From Tomocerus qinae (taxonomy: Eukaryota; Arthropoda; Collembola; Entomobryomorpha; Tomoceridae): a stretch of DNA of 64,000 nt. This document shows, piece after piece, positions 13,978 to 26,800 of this stretch. Every line of letters begins with the position of its first letter. The stretch's first letter is position 1. The stretch spans positions 25,382,513 through 25,446,512 of the forward strand of contig CM034547.1 of the NCBI GenBank assembly GCA_020055645.1, written 5' to 3'. The position numbers and the translations under genes were made by a program. Under the pieces are notes generated by a model, which made no database searches, had not been told where the DNA came from, and worked only from the letters and a program-made list of their open reading frames with translations.

Positions 13978-15837
13978 CTAGTCTGAAGAGAATAGCGTAA
14001 TAATAGTATAACATGCTTTCACTAGATATTTCATGTTGGAAGGGATCCACATGAAGTATTTTAAAGTTGCACACAATTACATAGGTAGGTAGTGCTGTAG
14101 TGTATGTTTTAGTTTCGTCCCTTCTGAATGCAATGTAATGTACCCCAGAAGGTAATAGAATTGCATCCAGGAGGTTCGGATCAGCTCAGTTGAGTATAGA
14201 ATTTGAATCGTGTCAGTTGATTTGAGTTGGTTAGCTTAGGTTCTTATCTGGTGCAGTGCAATAGTTTGTCAGTTGAGTTCTCTCTCACTCTCTCGTCTTG
14301 TTTGAATTGTAGTTTACTTTATGTACTGTACAAGATTGTTACACAACTCTTTATATTGGCTACATTTTATATACTTACTTATGTTAGTTATTACTATTAG
14401 AGAGCTACCTAGCTTAGGTGAGGCTATACAAATAATCTGTACTTACGTATGTACATATATGTATTTGGAATAGTCAGACAGACAGAGAGAGAGAGAGTTG
14501 TAGATTTAGTTTTGGATTGAGTCTAGTGTGGCAGAACTGGGCTGGCTGTCTTGTCTCAGTTGAGGGATAAAGTGCAAGAGAGAGAAACTACAGAAGGTAA
14601 GTAGCTTTATTGGAAATTGGCTCAATGAATCGTGTAGAGAAAGTCATCTCTTCCATGATGGTATGGTGTATTGGGACCAATTTCCATTCGAAAGTTTGTC
14701 TTTCGATGAAATGGAACCGGTTGGTGCTGAAAATTTTCTGGCCGATTTGCTTTTTGGTCGACAGAGAAAATTTTCAGAGGTTCTCTCAATCCACTTTGTC
14801 TGTATTGAGAAGATATTGAGAGATTTCCGTTTTATACACCCTAAAAGTTTTTCCTCTGCCCATTCCTTTTATCCTACGTATACCTACTACTACTCTCTAT
14901 GCATCTGTACAACTAAATATATCTTCTATTGTATGTCCCTTTAGTAGGACATAACTAAGTACCTAACTAAAGTAAGGATACGTAATAGGAGGATTGTAAC
15001 TCTATGTAGAGAGAACATTACAGCAGCCGTCAATTTTAGACGGGTTAAGAGCATCAAGCAAACCAGTTAGACAAAGTCGACTATCCCTCCGTATAGTATA
15101 GTCTATTACGTACGTTATCACAAGTAATATGCCCTTACAGTCAAGTCAGTCCGACAAAAATATCTAATGGTATGGCATATAACCCTTTTTCACTTACTCC
15201 TCTTACATACATCTCCGTTTCTTCCATAATGTCATCTGAGTTGAGAAGAGTCACTCTCCCAAGTCATGCCATGCCAAGCCACTCTCTTTCTCTCTCCAGT
15301 TATTCTATTGTGTCCTCGGCCTGCCAACAGCAAAAAACTTGGGGAAAACAATAAAATAAGGTTTTTTCCGTATACCCATCTATCCTTTCCGGAAGTTTTG
15401 CAACTCAATCGTTCTGAAAAGTACTGTGCCGTCGATAGAGTAGAATAAGTAGCAATGGCTCTCCTTTCTCAGAACTCCTTTTCTTTCCTCCCGTTTACTC
15501 TCTTTTTCTTCCTATCTCCAATATTATCTAAGTACTACATTCACTCACAATACACACATACATTTATGTACTGAGCCTGAATTGGATGGAAATGCATACA
15601 CAGTAACTACACTACATTGACATATTTTTACTTTCATCCCTTTCCTACCACTCATTTTCTCCAATTTCATCTACAATACAAAAATTGACAAGTACCAACT
15701 CAATATACATTTAGAAAATATCCTTTAACCGTTAAAAGCAACTTCCCTTTCAATAAGGGATGAATTTGACTGAAATTATTATGGATTTTAGTCAAATATA
15801 ATTCCGTAGACTCATGGCACAAGTTCATTAATATAAC
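13978..15837. other. Gene-free stretch between two transposons
   Basis: No defensible gene. There is a GA microsatellite at about 14484-14497 and a good donor-like sequence (ACAGAAG|GTAAGT) near 14590. The latter could end a non-coding exon, but I have no second signal to support this. Confidence 0.5.
15830..15837. repeat. Target-site duplication, left copy
   Basis: AATATAAC immediately before the element tip CAGGG. Confidence 0.85.
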
Positions 15838-16699
15838 CAGGGTTGTGGGTCGGGTTTTTTATGGGTTGGGGTTTTTTGGGTTTTTTGGCAAAAAACCCAC
15901 CCCGCTTTACTTAAAAAACCCGGGGTTTATTGGGTTTTTTACAAAACATACAATAATTTGCACTAAAGCTCCATCTATATAAGCAAAACATACTAACTTT
16001 GTCATATTTCTATTCAAAAATGTAAACAAATGCATAATCAGGTGAAAACAAAATAATATAGCTTTTTTATACTTTACTACTTGCAGTAATTCTGTATAGT
16101 GAATCACGTGAATGTATAGAAATCACGATCATGATGTCTATATATTATTTGTTTTATAGGTATTTTAATCGCTGTGAAGATATTGGTTCATATAATTAAC
16201 TTTTATATACTTACGAATCGCCAAAGAATGCTTTGGGGGTACATAAGTGGAAACATTAATTATACTGAGTTTTAATTAATCACTTGCATATTTATTACTG
16301 TACTGCTTTAAGCTCCACATTAATGAAGGAATTTATTAAAATCAATGTAATCAGTAATATATAATAATGCATAGTTTTTCACTAGTTGTTATCATACCAA
16401 ACAGTATAATAATTAATATAGGCTTTTACGAAAAATACTGCCTGTTAACTGTACTGACACATGTTAAAAATTAAATTTTTATGCCTTAATTTTTGATTTT
16501 ATAGACGTAGGACGGTAGTTTTAGGATTACATGGTTGTTGTTATTGTCAGCTGTAGTTTTCCTATATATACTATAGTATAGGCTTGTATTTATGCCTATA
16601 ATTATATAAAAAACCCTTAAACCCAAAAAACCCTAAAAAACCCAAAAAACCCGGGGTCGAGGGTTTTTTCCTAAAAAACCCGGGTTTTTCGATACCTTG
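15838..16699. mobile_element. hAT-type non-autonomous element (MITE)
   Basis: This 862-bp element is flanked on both sides by the identical 8-bp sequence AATATAAC (15830-15837 and 16700-16707), the target-site duplication length of the hAT superfamily. Its tips are short imperfect inverted repeats: CAGGGTTGTGG at the left and, read inward on the minus strand, CAAGGTATCG at the right. Next to both tips are arrays of GGGTTTTTT-like units in inverted orientation (about 15845-15940 on plus, 16609-16690 on minus). The interior is AT-rich with no transposase, so the element would need a helper in trans. Confidence 0.85.
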
Positions 16700-16707
16700 A
16701 ATATAAC
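16700..16707. repeat. Target-site duplication, right copy
   Basis: AATATAAC immediately after the element tip CCTTG, identical to 15830-15837. Confidence 0.85.
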
Positions 16708-19700
16708 ATAGGAGTTTTACTTATTGTTTATGTGTATTATCAGCTGTAGGGTATCGTAGAACTATTTGTTGTAGCCAATAGCGGATTTTATGCATGAGTA
16801 AGCTGCTAAGGAGTCATGGTAGGTTTTCGTGATGTGATGAGTTGTGGATGTGCTGTGATCTGACTGCTACAGTGTAACTGAAGGTTTTTGATTGAAACAT
16901 CAGATCAGACTAAAGATGATGAATTTGTCCATTGAGTGAGTGAAAGGAGCTGATGCGATCTTCAACTGTGTGTTTGTTGTGAGAGATGAGAGAGCATTCG
17001 TCCGACTCGACGGACACAGCCAGTTCACTATATATATTTAGTAGAGAGAGAGAAAGAGGGGAAATGTATGTTAGCTTTCTCCATTGTGACCCATTGATTA
17101 GGATGGATCAATTACTGACGAGCTGTGTATTGCATTGTACTCAACTAGACTCTTCCAGTTTACTCACACTACAATATAACAGAAATAACACGTATTATCT
17201 CACTATAAATACTATACTTCTCCAGTTGTTTGTATTTATGTAGTGCAAGTAACTGGCATTTTGTTCCCCTCAAGCTTAACCCGAGCTTCCCTTGCACAAC
17301 TACCTCGCACAAGAAACAGGCGTATTTTCGAAAGTGAATGAGTAGCTAAGAATGCTTCGTTTCATTCGTCCAAGTCAAGTGAAGGGAAGACAATCCATAC
17401 ACACACTCACACATTACATGAACAGACATCTCTCACAAAATCCCGTGCGAAAATCAAGTTATTTCGGTACATCCGTCAATGAAATAAAACCTGAGCAGAG
17501 AGAGAAAATAACAGGGATGAGCAATGCGTGCTACATGCAGGCAGGTAGATCTACAGAGATACAAATACCAGGTTCAGAATTCTCTCTGTCAGTCAAGATT
17601 TTTAAGATCTAAGACATAGTATTAAGCATAAGTGGAAAATCATCATTAAAATGCTTGGATATATAATACAGAAGCTATCAGTTCGTTCAAATATCATTTC
17701 GAGTTTTATTTGGAGGGTGAAATGGTACAGCTTCACTCCACCCCATGCATCATACCAAACAGGGATTTTCTTTCAAAACATTTAGTCAGTGATATTTTAC
17801 CATTATATTGGACACTTCTGTATTCATTTTCGTTGCTATATTTTTGTAGATGGTATACCAATACCATCATTGTTATTCTCTCTGTTATATTTTTATTAAA
17901 TTAAATTGTTTACATCATGAAAACATACAATGCACCTACAATGTGCACTACAGTAATATTTTTATGTTCCTCCATAATTAATAGAAATTGGCTTAGAACA
18001 CCTAATTTTTCAAGGGAAAATTATATTATTTGGACACATACATAAGTTGTTATTACAATATGAATCATTACTCTGTTTTGTAATACTTTGTAGTGTAGGT
18101 ATTATTATTCGTCGGTATTATATGCACTTTTTAGGTTACAGTTTGTGTGAATCTAGATTTCCCCTTACAAAAATGTTTTCTGTCTATACTGACTAAAGTT
18201 TAACTCATTGATTCCTGTTTGAAAGTGGTAAACTTTTTGAGTTTTCATTGAGTGGTAATGTTGAAAATGCGCAAAAATGGAGAGTAGTAGAGCATGATAG
18301 CATTATGAGTGAGGTTGTGTTTGATAAGGGAAAATGTTAAAAATAGTGAATGTAGTGTAGGGTGAGTGTTGTTTCTACAGGGAGACATGACAAGAGTTTT
18401 CTAAATTACTTTTGATGAAAGTGTAAGGAAGGTTTGATACATTACATTAGAGAGGGAAAGAGGTCCTTATTAGTTATTTTGATGGTTTTCTAAGAGTGAA
18501 AGATAGTTGAGTTTGTTAGATAGAATGCGTACTTACTTAAGTTAAGATTAGATACTAATAATATGTTTGGCTTAATGGGAGTTTGGTAGAGCCTATCCCG
18601 AGTTGATCAAGAGGGAAAACAAATGCTTATCGTAGATGGTACACTTTGGACGATGCTAATGTCTACTTGGCATTATTGGATGTGTGTATGTGTGTATAGT
18701 CTGCGGTGGTAGAGAGAGAGAGAGAGATGTGATGTGTCTGTCGTTTGTGGCGACATGTATTTACATTTATAAGAAAAGTGTAGAGAATAATTCGGGAGGC
18801 AGGGAGTAGTTAGAGATGATAGACGTGGAAATGGCGAGATGCTAATGCAGCATCATCGATCATCACAGTCACCTAGAGCAGACTAATTCCGTCAGACGAG
18901 TCTCTTCTTTTTTCCCCATTAAAATATTAATATGAGATTAAAGACTCGATAATGACAAACTTTAGAAGGTAACTGATGAGTCCCTGCCTCGCTCCCCTTT
19001 CAGACTCACTACTAAGACTCTGCTATGTGGTTCAGAAAAAATTAATGCAAAAGTTGAAGGGATGAAACTTTGGGAGGCCAGGCGCTTACATCAGTCTTCC
19101 TTGATGCTCTTTCCATATGCTCCGACTGTAACCCAACTCTCGGCAACTCTTCTTATATAGTATATACTAACAAGTAACTACAAAACTAAAGTGAAACTTT
19201 TTCATAACGACGACGAGAGGATATGTATCTGTATCTACCTATATTCAGAATACACTTAAGACGAAGGCACTTTGCACTCCACTCTTGTACTGCACACAGA
19301 GAGATAGTTTTACAGGACAGCCCGTATAAATACGGATAATAATATCAGCTATTTTGCTATCCACTCACATCCACTCTTCTGTCTGTTTCGGTACAAGTTG
19401 TGCCTGACTGCCTCTGGTTCTTTACTACTATGTGAGATGACGAGGAGTCATCCGATGTTCATGACGATTTCTTCATCACGATATATGTAGTACTACAATA
19501 GATATACATAAATATATTATACGCAACACAGAAGTTTCTTGCTTGCGTAAATAGAGAGTGTAATATAATATAGTGAGGTAATTCAGGATATTAAGAGGAG
19601 GATCTGCATCTATCTTCGTGGAAGTGATCAGATCCTGAGCGTAGCACTGAAAATTAGTGATAAGTTTTATACGAAGCCAATTTCCCTTCATTATTTTTTT

Positions 19701-22628
19701 CTGAACCTTTTTACTTGAGTGAGAAGGTTTTGTATGGGCCAGGTATGTAGGTAGGTACTGTAATATGTATATGAAGTGGAGCATCTCTGGGTTTGACTTT
19801 CTTCGGCTTGGCATGATGCAATTAATTGAAAGCTACTGCCAGTAACGGGGAAAAATTAAGGAAACCTTTTAACAGTTTTTTTCTCGACTTCGGTGCAGAA
19901 TAAAAGTTTCCCAGAATTTTATCACTGCACGCTAGTGTGCTTCGCCAAACTTTTCTATATAGCAATCTGATATTAGTATTTGTACTAGAACTTCTGTGTA
20001 GCACTTATTATTTAGGTTCTTTGTCCTTGTTGCTCCACACTAGGCCTCGCTCTCACTCTTTTATTATTCATGCATACTGATATTAATACGAAGAGACATA
20101 TTCTACAACGACTGCATCATATTTTACGTATCATATTATTCATTTTACTCTCCAAGATCTACAACAGAAAGGAAAAATTACGTCTTAGGAACTTACATAG
20201 GTAAATTGTGTAACAATCCATAGTCTAACATTCTACTAAAATACATTTCCATTCAATTCAAAGAATAGCATTTTCTAAGTCATCTCTATTCAATTCCAAA
20301 TCAATCAATTACTTTTATAATTGAAAAGACTATTATTTTTTTTCTTTTATGAATAGAAATGGAAGTAATTTACATTTTGGAATCAAATGTATGATAATTA
20401 ATTCATAGAAATTGTCAAAGCATCAAGGCAGTTTTTGTAGTAAAAAAATAAGTGAATTACTAGCATGGGTAATTTGTACAATAGAATTTATAAGGGAGGA
20501 GAAGAGAAATTGTATTCTGGAGAAAAGCTCCTTATTGCTTTGATTTAAAAAGCAAATGAATGTAGTTTGAAAATATTATGGGACAGGCTAACACACAATT
20601 AAATGACAAGATAAGGAAGAAAGTCACATTGTGTAAAGATGGGGAGCTGTCTAAGGGAAAAGGTAGATTGTTAGCCTAGAGGAGTATACAAATAGCTATG
20701 TAAATGGTGGCGGTGGGGAAAAGAAAATGTAAAAATCAATACCAAAGCACAGACTAATTTTGAGAAGGACATAATGAACGTTTTGTGTTCCGATTCCACT
20801 TGAGAGCAGAGATCTTTTACGGAGGAATAATTTTTTCTCCTCGGGAGAGAATGAATGAGTGAAAGAAAAAAGGAGAAAAGTGAGGAAGACGAAAGAATGG
20901 TTTGGTGAGAAAAGGAGTTAATACCCGATTTATCACAAGTGACATTTTATTCTCATCCAGACAACAATGAATGAATGGTGGGATCCCCTTTCTCCTGCCT
21001 ACTTAACTATCTCTGTATCTGTATCACAATATTATTACACCATGCAAAAGAGAAAAGCCGCTTTCCATATTTACCCCGTTCCTATTACATAAAATGCACA
21101 CAATGTCACAAAAGCATCTCTATCCCTACAGAGTTGCATCATGACACTAAATACTACAAACGTAATTTATCTGTCCTTTGACCTCGTCGTATGACCTATG
21201 TTATAGAACTATAGGAATTAAAGATAGTATAATAGTATAGTATGTACTCAAAACTATACTTGACTACTTCTAAACACTTAAGTAGTATAACTGTATAAAC
21301 TAGTGAAGTATTTAAGTTAATTCTGAATCTTCTTTTCACTGCAGGGAATCACTTGAGCTAATTTTATTCAACTCTACTACTTACAGACTACTTACACTTC
21401 ACAACCATTTCTGCATTGAAAAACAAAAAAGTTCCTCTTGACTTTTCCTTCCGAATCGAAGAACTCAAGTTAACTAAGTCTACATACAGATACCACTTCA
21501 CAATACAAAATTAGTTGCTCTGGGTGCTGTATGTATGTATTTATATACAGCCGTCCAATCCAAAAGTCAGAACCGCATGTATGCTTACACTCTGCCCTCG
21601 TTTCGTTTGACAAGTCAAGAGAAGACAAGGAACACATTATATAGGTACCATATCTGTAGGTGAATACCACGTTTATAGAACATTTTCTTCATTTAGGGCG
21701 CTTCTATATGGTATAGTTAGATATGTAGTAACGTGGCACAGCATTGCACCTTCATCTAGTAACTCCATGCCATTCGAATGCAGAAGCAGAGAGAATGGTG
21801 TAGTAGTCTACAAATGCCCGGCGGAAGGATGTTAAGCACTTTGTGTGCAAAATTAAATTGTAGGGTTAATCAAGTTAGCGATGGCTCCAAACAGGGTAAA
21901 AACCTCGAATCTCAATTAAGTTTCCCATTTGGATTGAGAGAGCGACTCCACTGTGTTTACGAATACATTGATTCGGGTGCAACTTAACTCAGTTATACCA
22001 ATATACAAGGTTTATCTCATACCAACACTATTATATGTCCTGAACCAAGTGGATAATAGGGTATACTATTTATAAAGTGTAGGACCACATAACAACTTAG
22101 GCCACACGAAAAACACGTAAGAGTACTAAGTAAGTAAATTTCTATCTCTACAAGGACTGGGTTGTTTTTGGTGTGTTTTAATTTAGTCTATAGTCTGTAT
22201 GATTGGTATTAGTAGGTAGTTAAACATGTACACCTCAATATTACTACATGTGGATATAGAGGGTATATGTACATAGAAGCTGCGAATGAGTAGTAGTATT
22301 GAGGACGGCGGTGTGGACGGATATCTGGTGTAGTCGTATAATAATGTAGTAGTAACATGTTCGCCTTTCTTTTGCACACCCCACACACATTGCGCTTTTT
22401 CCTTTGACGGATGCGGTTAGTGCATTCGATGGGATTCATTAGAAGCAGAGTTAATTTTTTGAGGGCTTGAGCAAGGAGTTGCTGTAATAAAGTTTTAAAT
22501 AATTGAGAAGTGTATGAGCCTGTAAGGGGAAAAGAAGCGTGAGGACTCGCAGTTCTGTGTACACTAGCGGGACTAAACAGACTAACTAACTTGCTGAGAA
22601 GGGAAATGCTAACCTAACTAATACTTAT

Positions 22629-22798
22629 TATGTATGTATGTTATGTAGTTAGTAGGTATGTATGTAGCTAGCTAATGTATGTATTTAGGTATGTACGTAT
22701 GTATCTTTCTACTTAAAACGTAGCCCACTACTTGCTTACTTACTTAGTATGTACTACTTACTTAGCTGCTATGATATACTTAGTTACTTACTTACGTA
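22629..22798. repeat. GTAT- and TACT-rich simple repeat block
   Basis: The left half is dominated by GTAT units with a GTAGCTAGCTA core. The right half is dominated by TACT/TTAC units. It looks like decayed tetranucleotide repeats and not a transposon. Confidence 0.7.
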
Positions 22799-23749
22799 GT
22801 GAATTACAGACAAAGTGCCCTGGTTTGGCATGGCTAGATAGTTGAATACTTGAGTTGGGCATCAATTCGCTTCTCTCTCTTCCATTTTCTCTTGCTTTCT
22901 CGCTAACTAGAGATGCCAGTGAAATTAGACACGTTTTAAACTTTATCAGCCCTCAAGACTTTTAAAAACTTTAATGAAAGCGGGCTTCCCACTGGTTTTT
23001 TCCACTGTCAGCCATCCTTCGAATTCCTTCATGATGTGATATCATGTTACTATTGCTCCAGATACTCACATTACATCATATTAAGGGCACAAAACGGTGC
23101 GGTGATGTGATACGATTAATATTATAAAGTTGTCTCAAAATTCTTCAGGGCATAAGGCCAGAGAACTCAAGACAAGACACACGATTCTACTTTCTTTCCC
23201 TCTCTCCAATCTTCTTTACTACCTCTTACGTCATTTGAATATTATTATATACAATAGTATCTAAACACACGTACCTAATGAGTATTATAATACTATGCAA
23301 GTAGAACAGTAATCATTAGTAATTTTATAGCAGGGAAATTCTATCTTAAGTGTCTTTTTGTCTCCCTTGTAGTATTGCTTACTTATTAGTGACTCTATCT
23401 ATGCCCTATATGATCCTGGGCTAACTGGGGTCTAATAGGAAGAGATCACACTCTTCTCTTAAAGAGTCAGCAGGATGGAAGATCCATTTTCACCCGTTAG
23501 GCAATACACACACTCTGCAGTAGAAACTCCGCCAGATAGATAAGATATGACATTAAAGGCATCTTGCTTTACTTTGTGGCCAAGGCAAGGGAAGCTAAAC
23601 GAAGCCAAAAGACATGGCATGGAAGGAATCCATCTCACTCTACTTTCCTTTCGTCCTCAATGGTAATTATAGGGAATATTATTGAGGGAGGACGATGAAG
23701 AGATAAGTTTTTCCCTACTGGGATCCCCAACTCACTTTAGGAGACAACT

Positions 23750-23772
23750 CACACACACACACAAATACTACG

Positions 23773-23804
<32 letters not shown>
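23750..23804. repeat. Compound (CA)n-(TAC)n microsatellite
   Basis: A run of about six to seven CA units is followed by imperfect TAC units and then eight perfect TAC units (23781-23804). Confidence 0.85.
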
Positions 23805-26800
23805 AACTGGAGTAGTACAACTCCATATGTGCTTAAGCACAGAGAGCTCTAGTGTTCTCTATAATATGCTCACTTCTGCTTAAGTGTCTCTGTCCACTAC
23901 GTACACATCATATTATTATTAAGAGAGCAGCTGCATGAGAGACTATAGTGAATTAAAGAGCGTGTACTAGTGGAAGAAGTAGAAATAGTACAATGTATAG
24001 GAAGGAATTTGATCAGATCGATGTGGTTCTCAGCTTGAGTAGGTCTGTGCAAAAATATATTAATTGAAGGAATGGGTGGTGGTGGAGGACTTTTATGATG
24101 CAGCATCCTGTACTCTCATAAAATGGGTGCTAGATATCGCATGGCATTACTTTACATTGCATCTCCTCCTATCCATAGATCTGTACTTATGAAATGGTAG
24201 TCAAGTGATGTTACCGTGTGATCGCATCCCATCCTGCCTTATGGAACCATCATTTTTGTGTTTATAGCACGGAACCACAACCAAGAGGTAGAAGAATTAG
24301 GTACGGCTGGATATTCCCTCTCTCCAGAAAGAGATTAGCGTGTATGAGTGAGTGTGTAGTGAGAGTGTTCCTGATGAGACTCTTATGTAACCTTTCCGCT
24401 TCTCTTTTCCTATCAGTTCCCTAAAGATACGTCTCATCCTCCTGTACAGAACATATTTAAGGTAGTTTCACCACCATATCTCTCTGCGTTATCCACGTTT
24501 CATTTTCTTCTCAATCTTAGCTAATGTATGTGAATCTCACTCACCTCCGTCTGCTTCCTCTCTCGCCACTTGGCTTTCTCCTCGCTTTCCTTGTATCAGA
24601 TGTGTTTCATATGATAGGCACTCTACTCTGTCGCTTAGCTCCGATTTCCTATTTAGTTCTCCTCTTTATAGATACCCAACTCCATGTTGTATAATGTATT
24701 TACTACAAATGTATACTAACGTTCTACTTTCTTCTTTTTCTAACTGCGTCTTATCCTACTTGATAAATTACTAATCTCACAATGCTTAATCCTGGCTAAT
24801 CTCTCCCAAAATAAATATATGTACTGCTTAAACTACTTAAGATTAAGAATAACCCTATTATTTTTTCATAAGAGCAATCCTACACTCTGTAGTTCTACTT
24901 AGTTATTTAAATGAACTGAGATGGAGTAAAAGCCAAAATACAGATTTGCTAACAAATATTATTATACCCGGAGTAGTATCGCTAACGATATGGTAAACAA
25001 CAACCTCGTACATAAAATAAATCCTATATTGTATTTTTGGTTTGCAAAGGAATAATAGATGCATGTGGAGTAAATCAGTTAGGTAAAGTATAATTGTAAA
25101 TTGAATTCCTATTTTTTAAATTTTCATTTTTGTAATTTCTAATCTAATAAAATGTGTGCCACTATTACTTGGTAAAGAAAGCTTACGACTTAGGAAGACA
25201 GTAAAGGTACAATAAAGTGTGCTTTATTTTTAATGCTCTACTATTTATTTATTGGTAAATGTAAACAGTAAAGACACATTTTGAGGATATCTTGAGAGAT
25301 TGTTTATTTAAATGAGATATAAAATGACACGCATCAAATTACAAAACCTTTTATTACAATAAGATGTTGTTACTGCAGATAGGTATAGATATGTATTTGT
25401 ATAGGTGTATTTTGCGTATATAATGTACATATAATAAATGTTGTGGAATGGTGTAATATTTGTGTCTCGTCAAGCTTGGTTGTGTGCAGTTAGACGAGAG
25501 GAGAAGTGTGTAGATAACGGTATCTCAATTGACCCCAGTGGGGAGGAGTGGGGAAAATGGGGGCTGTCATGTCATGTCCGGGTTGGATTTGGGTTTGAGG
25601 AGGAGAAGGCGAGCGGGAGTGAGTGTATGAGGTATATATATATATATCTAAGTATATGGCAGGGGTTCCTTTTTCTGTTAGATTGCACAAAACTCATTAG
25701 CAGGCCGTCTCTCTCTGCTAAATTAAGTGGAAATCTTGGAATACATTTCTGTAACCCACAGAGCCTTTCTGGTTGTTCTGGTTCCGCATTTTCTTTTCCT
25801 CTCCATTCCATCCATCCACCTCCTTCCCATTTTCTTTTCTCTTTCTGTCTTTCGAGTTCTCTTAACTTAACTCTCCTCACTTACTCACACTTCTCTTCTC
25901 CCTTTTCACTTCTTTCTGCTTAGTGACTGCCTTTCTCTGGATATCCTCTCGGATGACGCCTAGCTAGCCCAGCTCTCTCTCTCCCGCCTAACACTCTTCT
26001 TCTGCAATGCATTGCTTTCCTCCTCGACTCTCGCCTCGTCCTCCTCATGCATTCTTTCAAGATCAGTGCTCTGCTCAACTCAGTCTCAGCTCCCTTAATT
26101 CACACGTACAGGAACATTCCTAAAAAGACTTGTCAATGCGGAAATGAATGGAGAACCACCTATGCCATGCCATGTCTGCTCTCCTACTCTCCCTCTCAAA
26201 ATGCATTCAATTAGCCATCGTCTTCCAACAACAAAGACACTCTCTCTACTTCACTCTCGCCTTCCTTACTTTCCTCGCACTTTTCACACTAATCTCCTTT
26301 CCCTACATACATACACATTCTTACGTACACACACAACCAAATCAACTCACACCCAACTATAGATTTACTACTTCTTGAGTACCTACTTCTCCGTCTGTAC
26401 ATAATATGTACAGCCACTACCATTGACAATCACTCAGCCAGACTATGAGAGAATCACTTAAATACAATAATATGCTCCTTACTATGTACATTTATATCTC
26501 ATTTTCTCCTTCAATCTCAATGTTCTTTTCACCGAGAGGTTTGAGAGTGATGAAATTACTACCTACCTCGTATTAACTAACTAATCAAGGACTCGTCTTT
26601 TATTAAATCGTATGGTATTATCGTACATTCAACCCTTTTTATTTTCATATATAAGCTATTACACAATAAATAATATATAATATGTAATATGTTTACTACT
26701 TTTCTGCACTCTTACTAGATCACTGTATTGCATTATAATGGACGGCTCACATATTATAATATTACATGTTTATACATTAATATAAGCATATTTTATTTTT

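Noticed and set aside
15841..16690. GGGTTTTTT arrays as internal telomeric repeats
   Set aside because: They are imperfect, inverted at the two ends, and lie exactly within a unit flanked by an 8-bp target-site duplication, so a transposon explains them.
25438..25923. 161-codon plus-strand open frame, longest in the upstream desert
   Set aside because: The second half is a pyrimidine-rich tract giving Ser/Leu/Phe runs. No domain, no splice context and no homology I recognise; a comparable frame opens on the other strand over the same bases.
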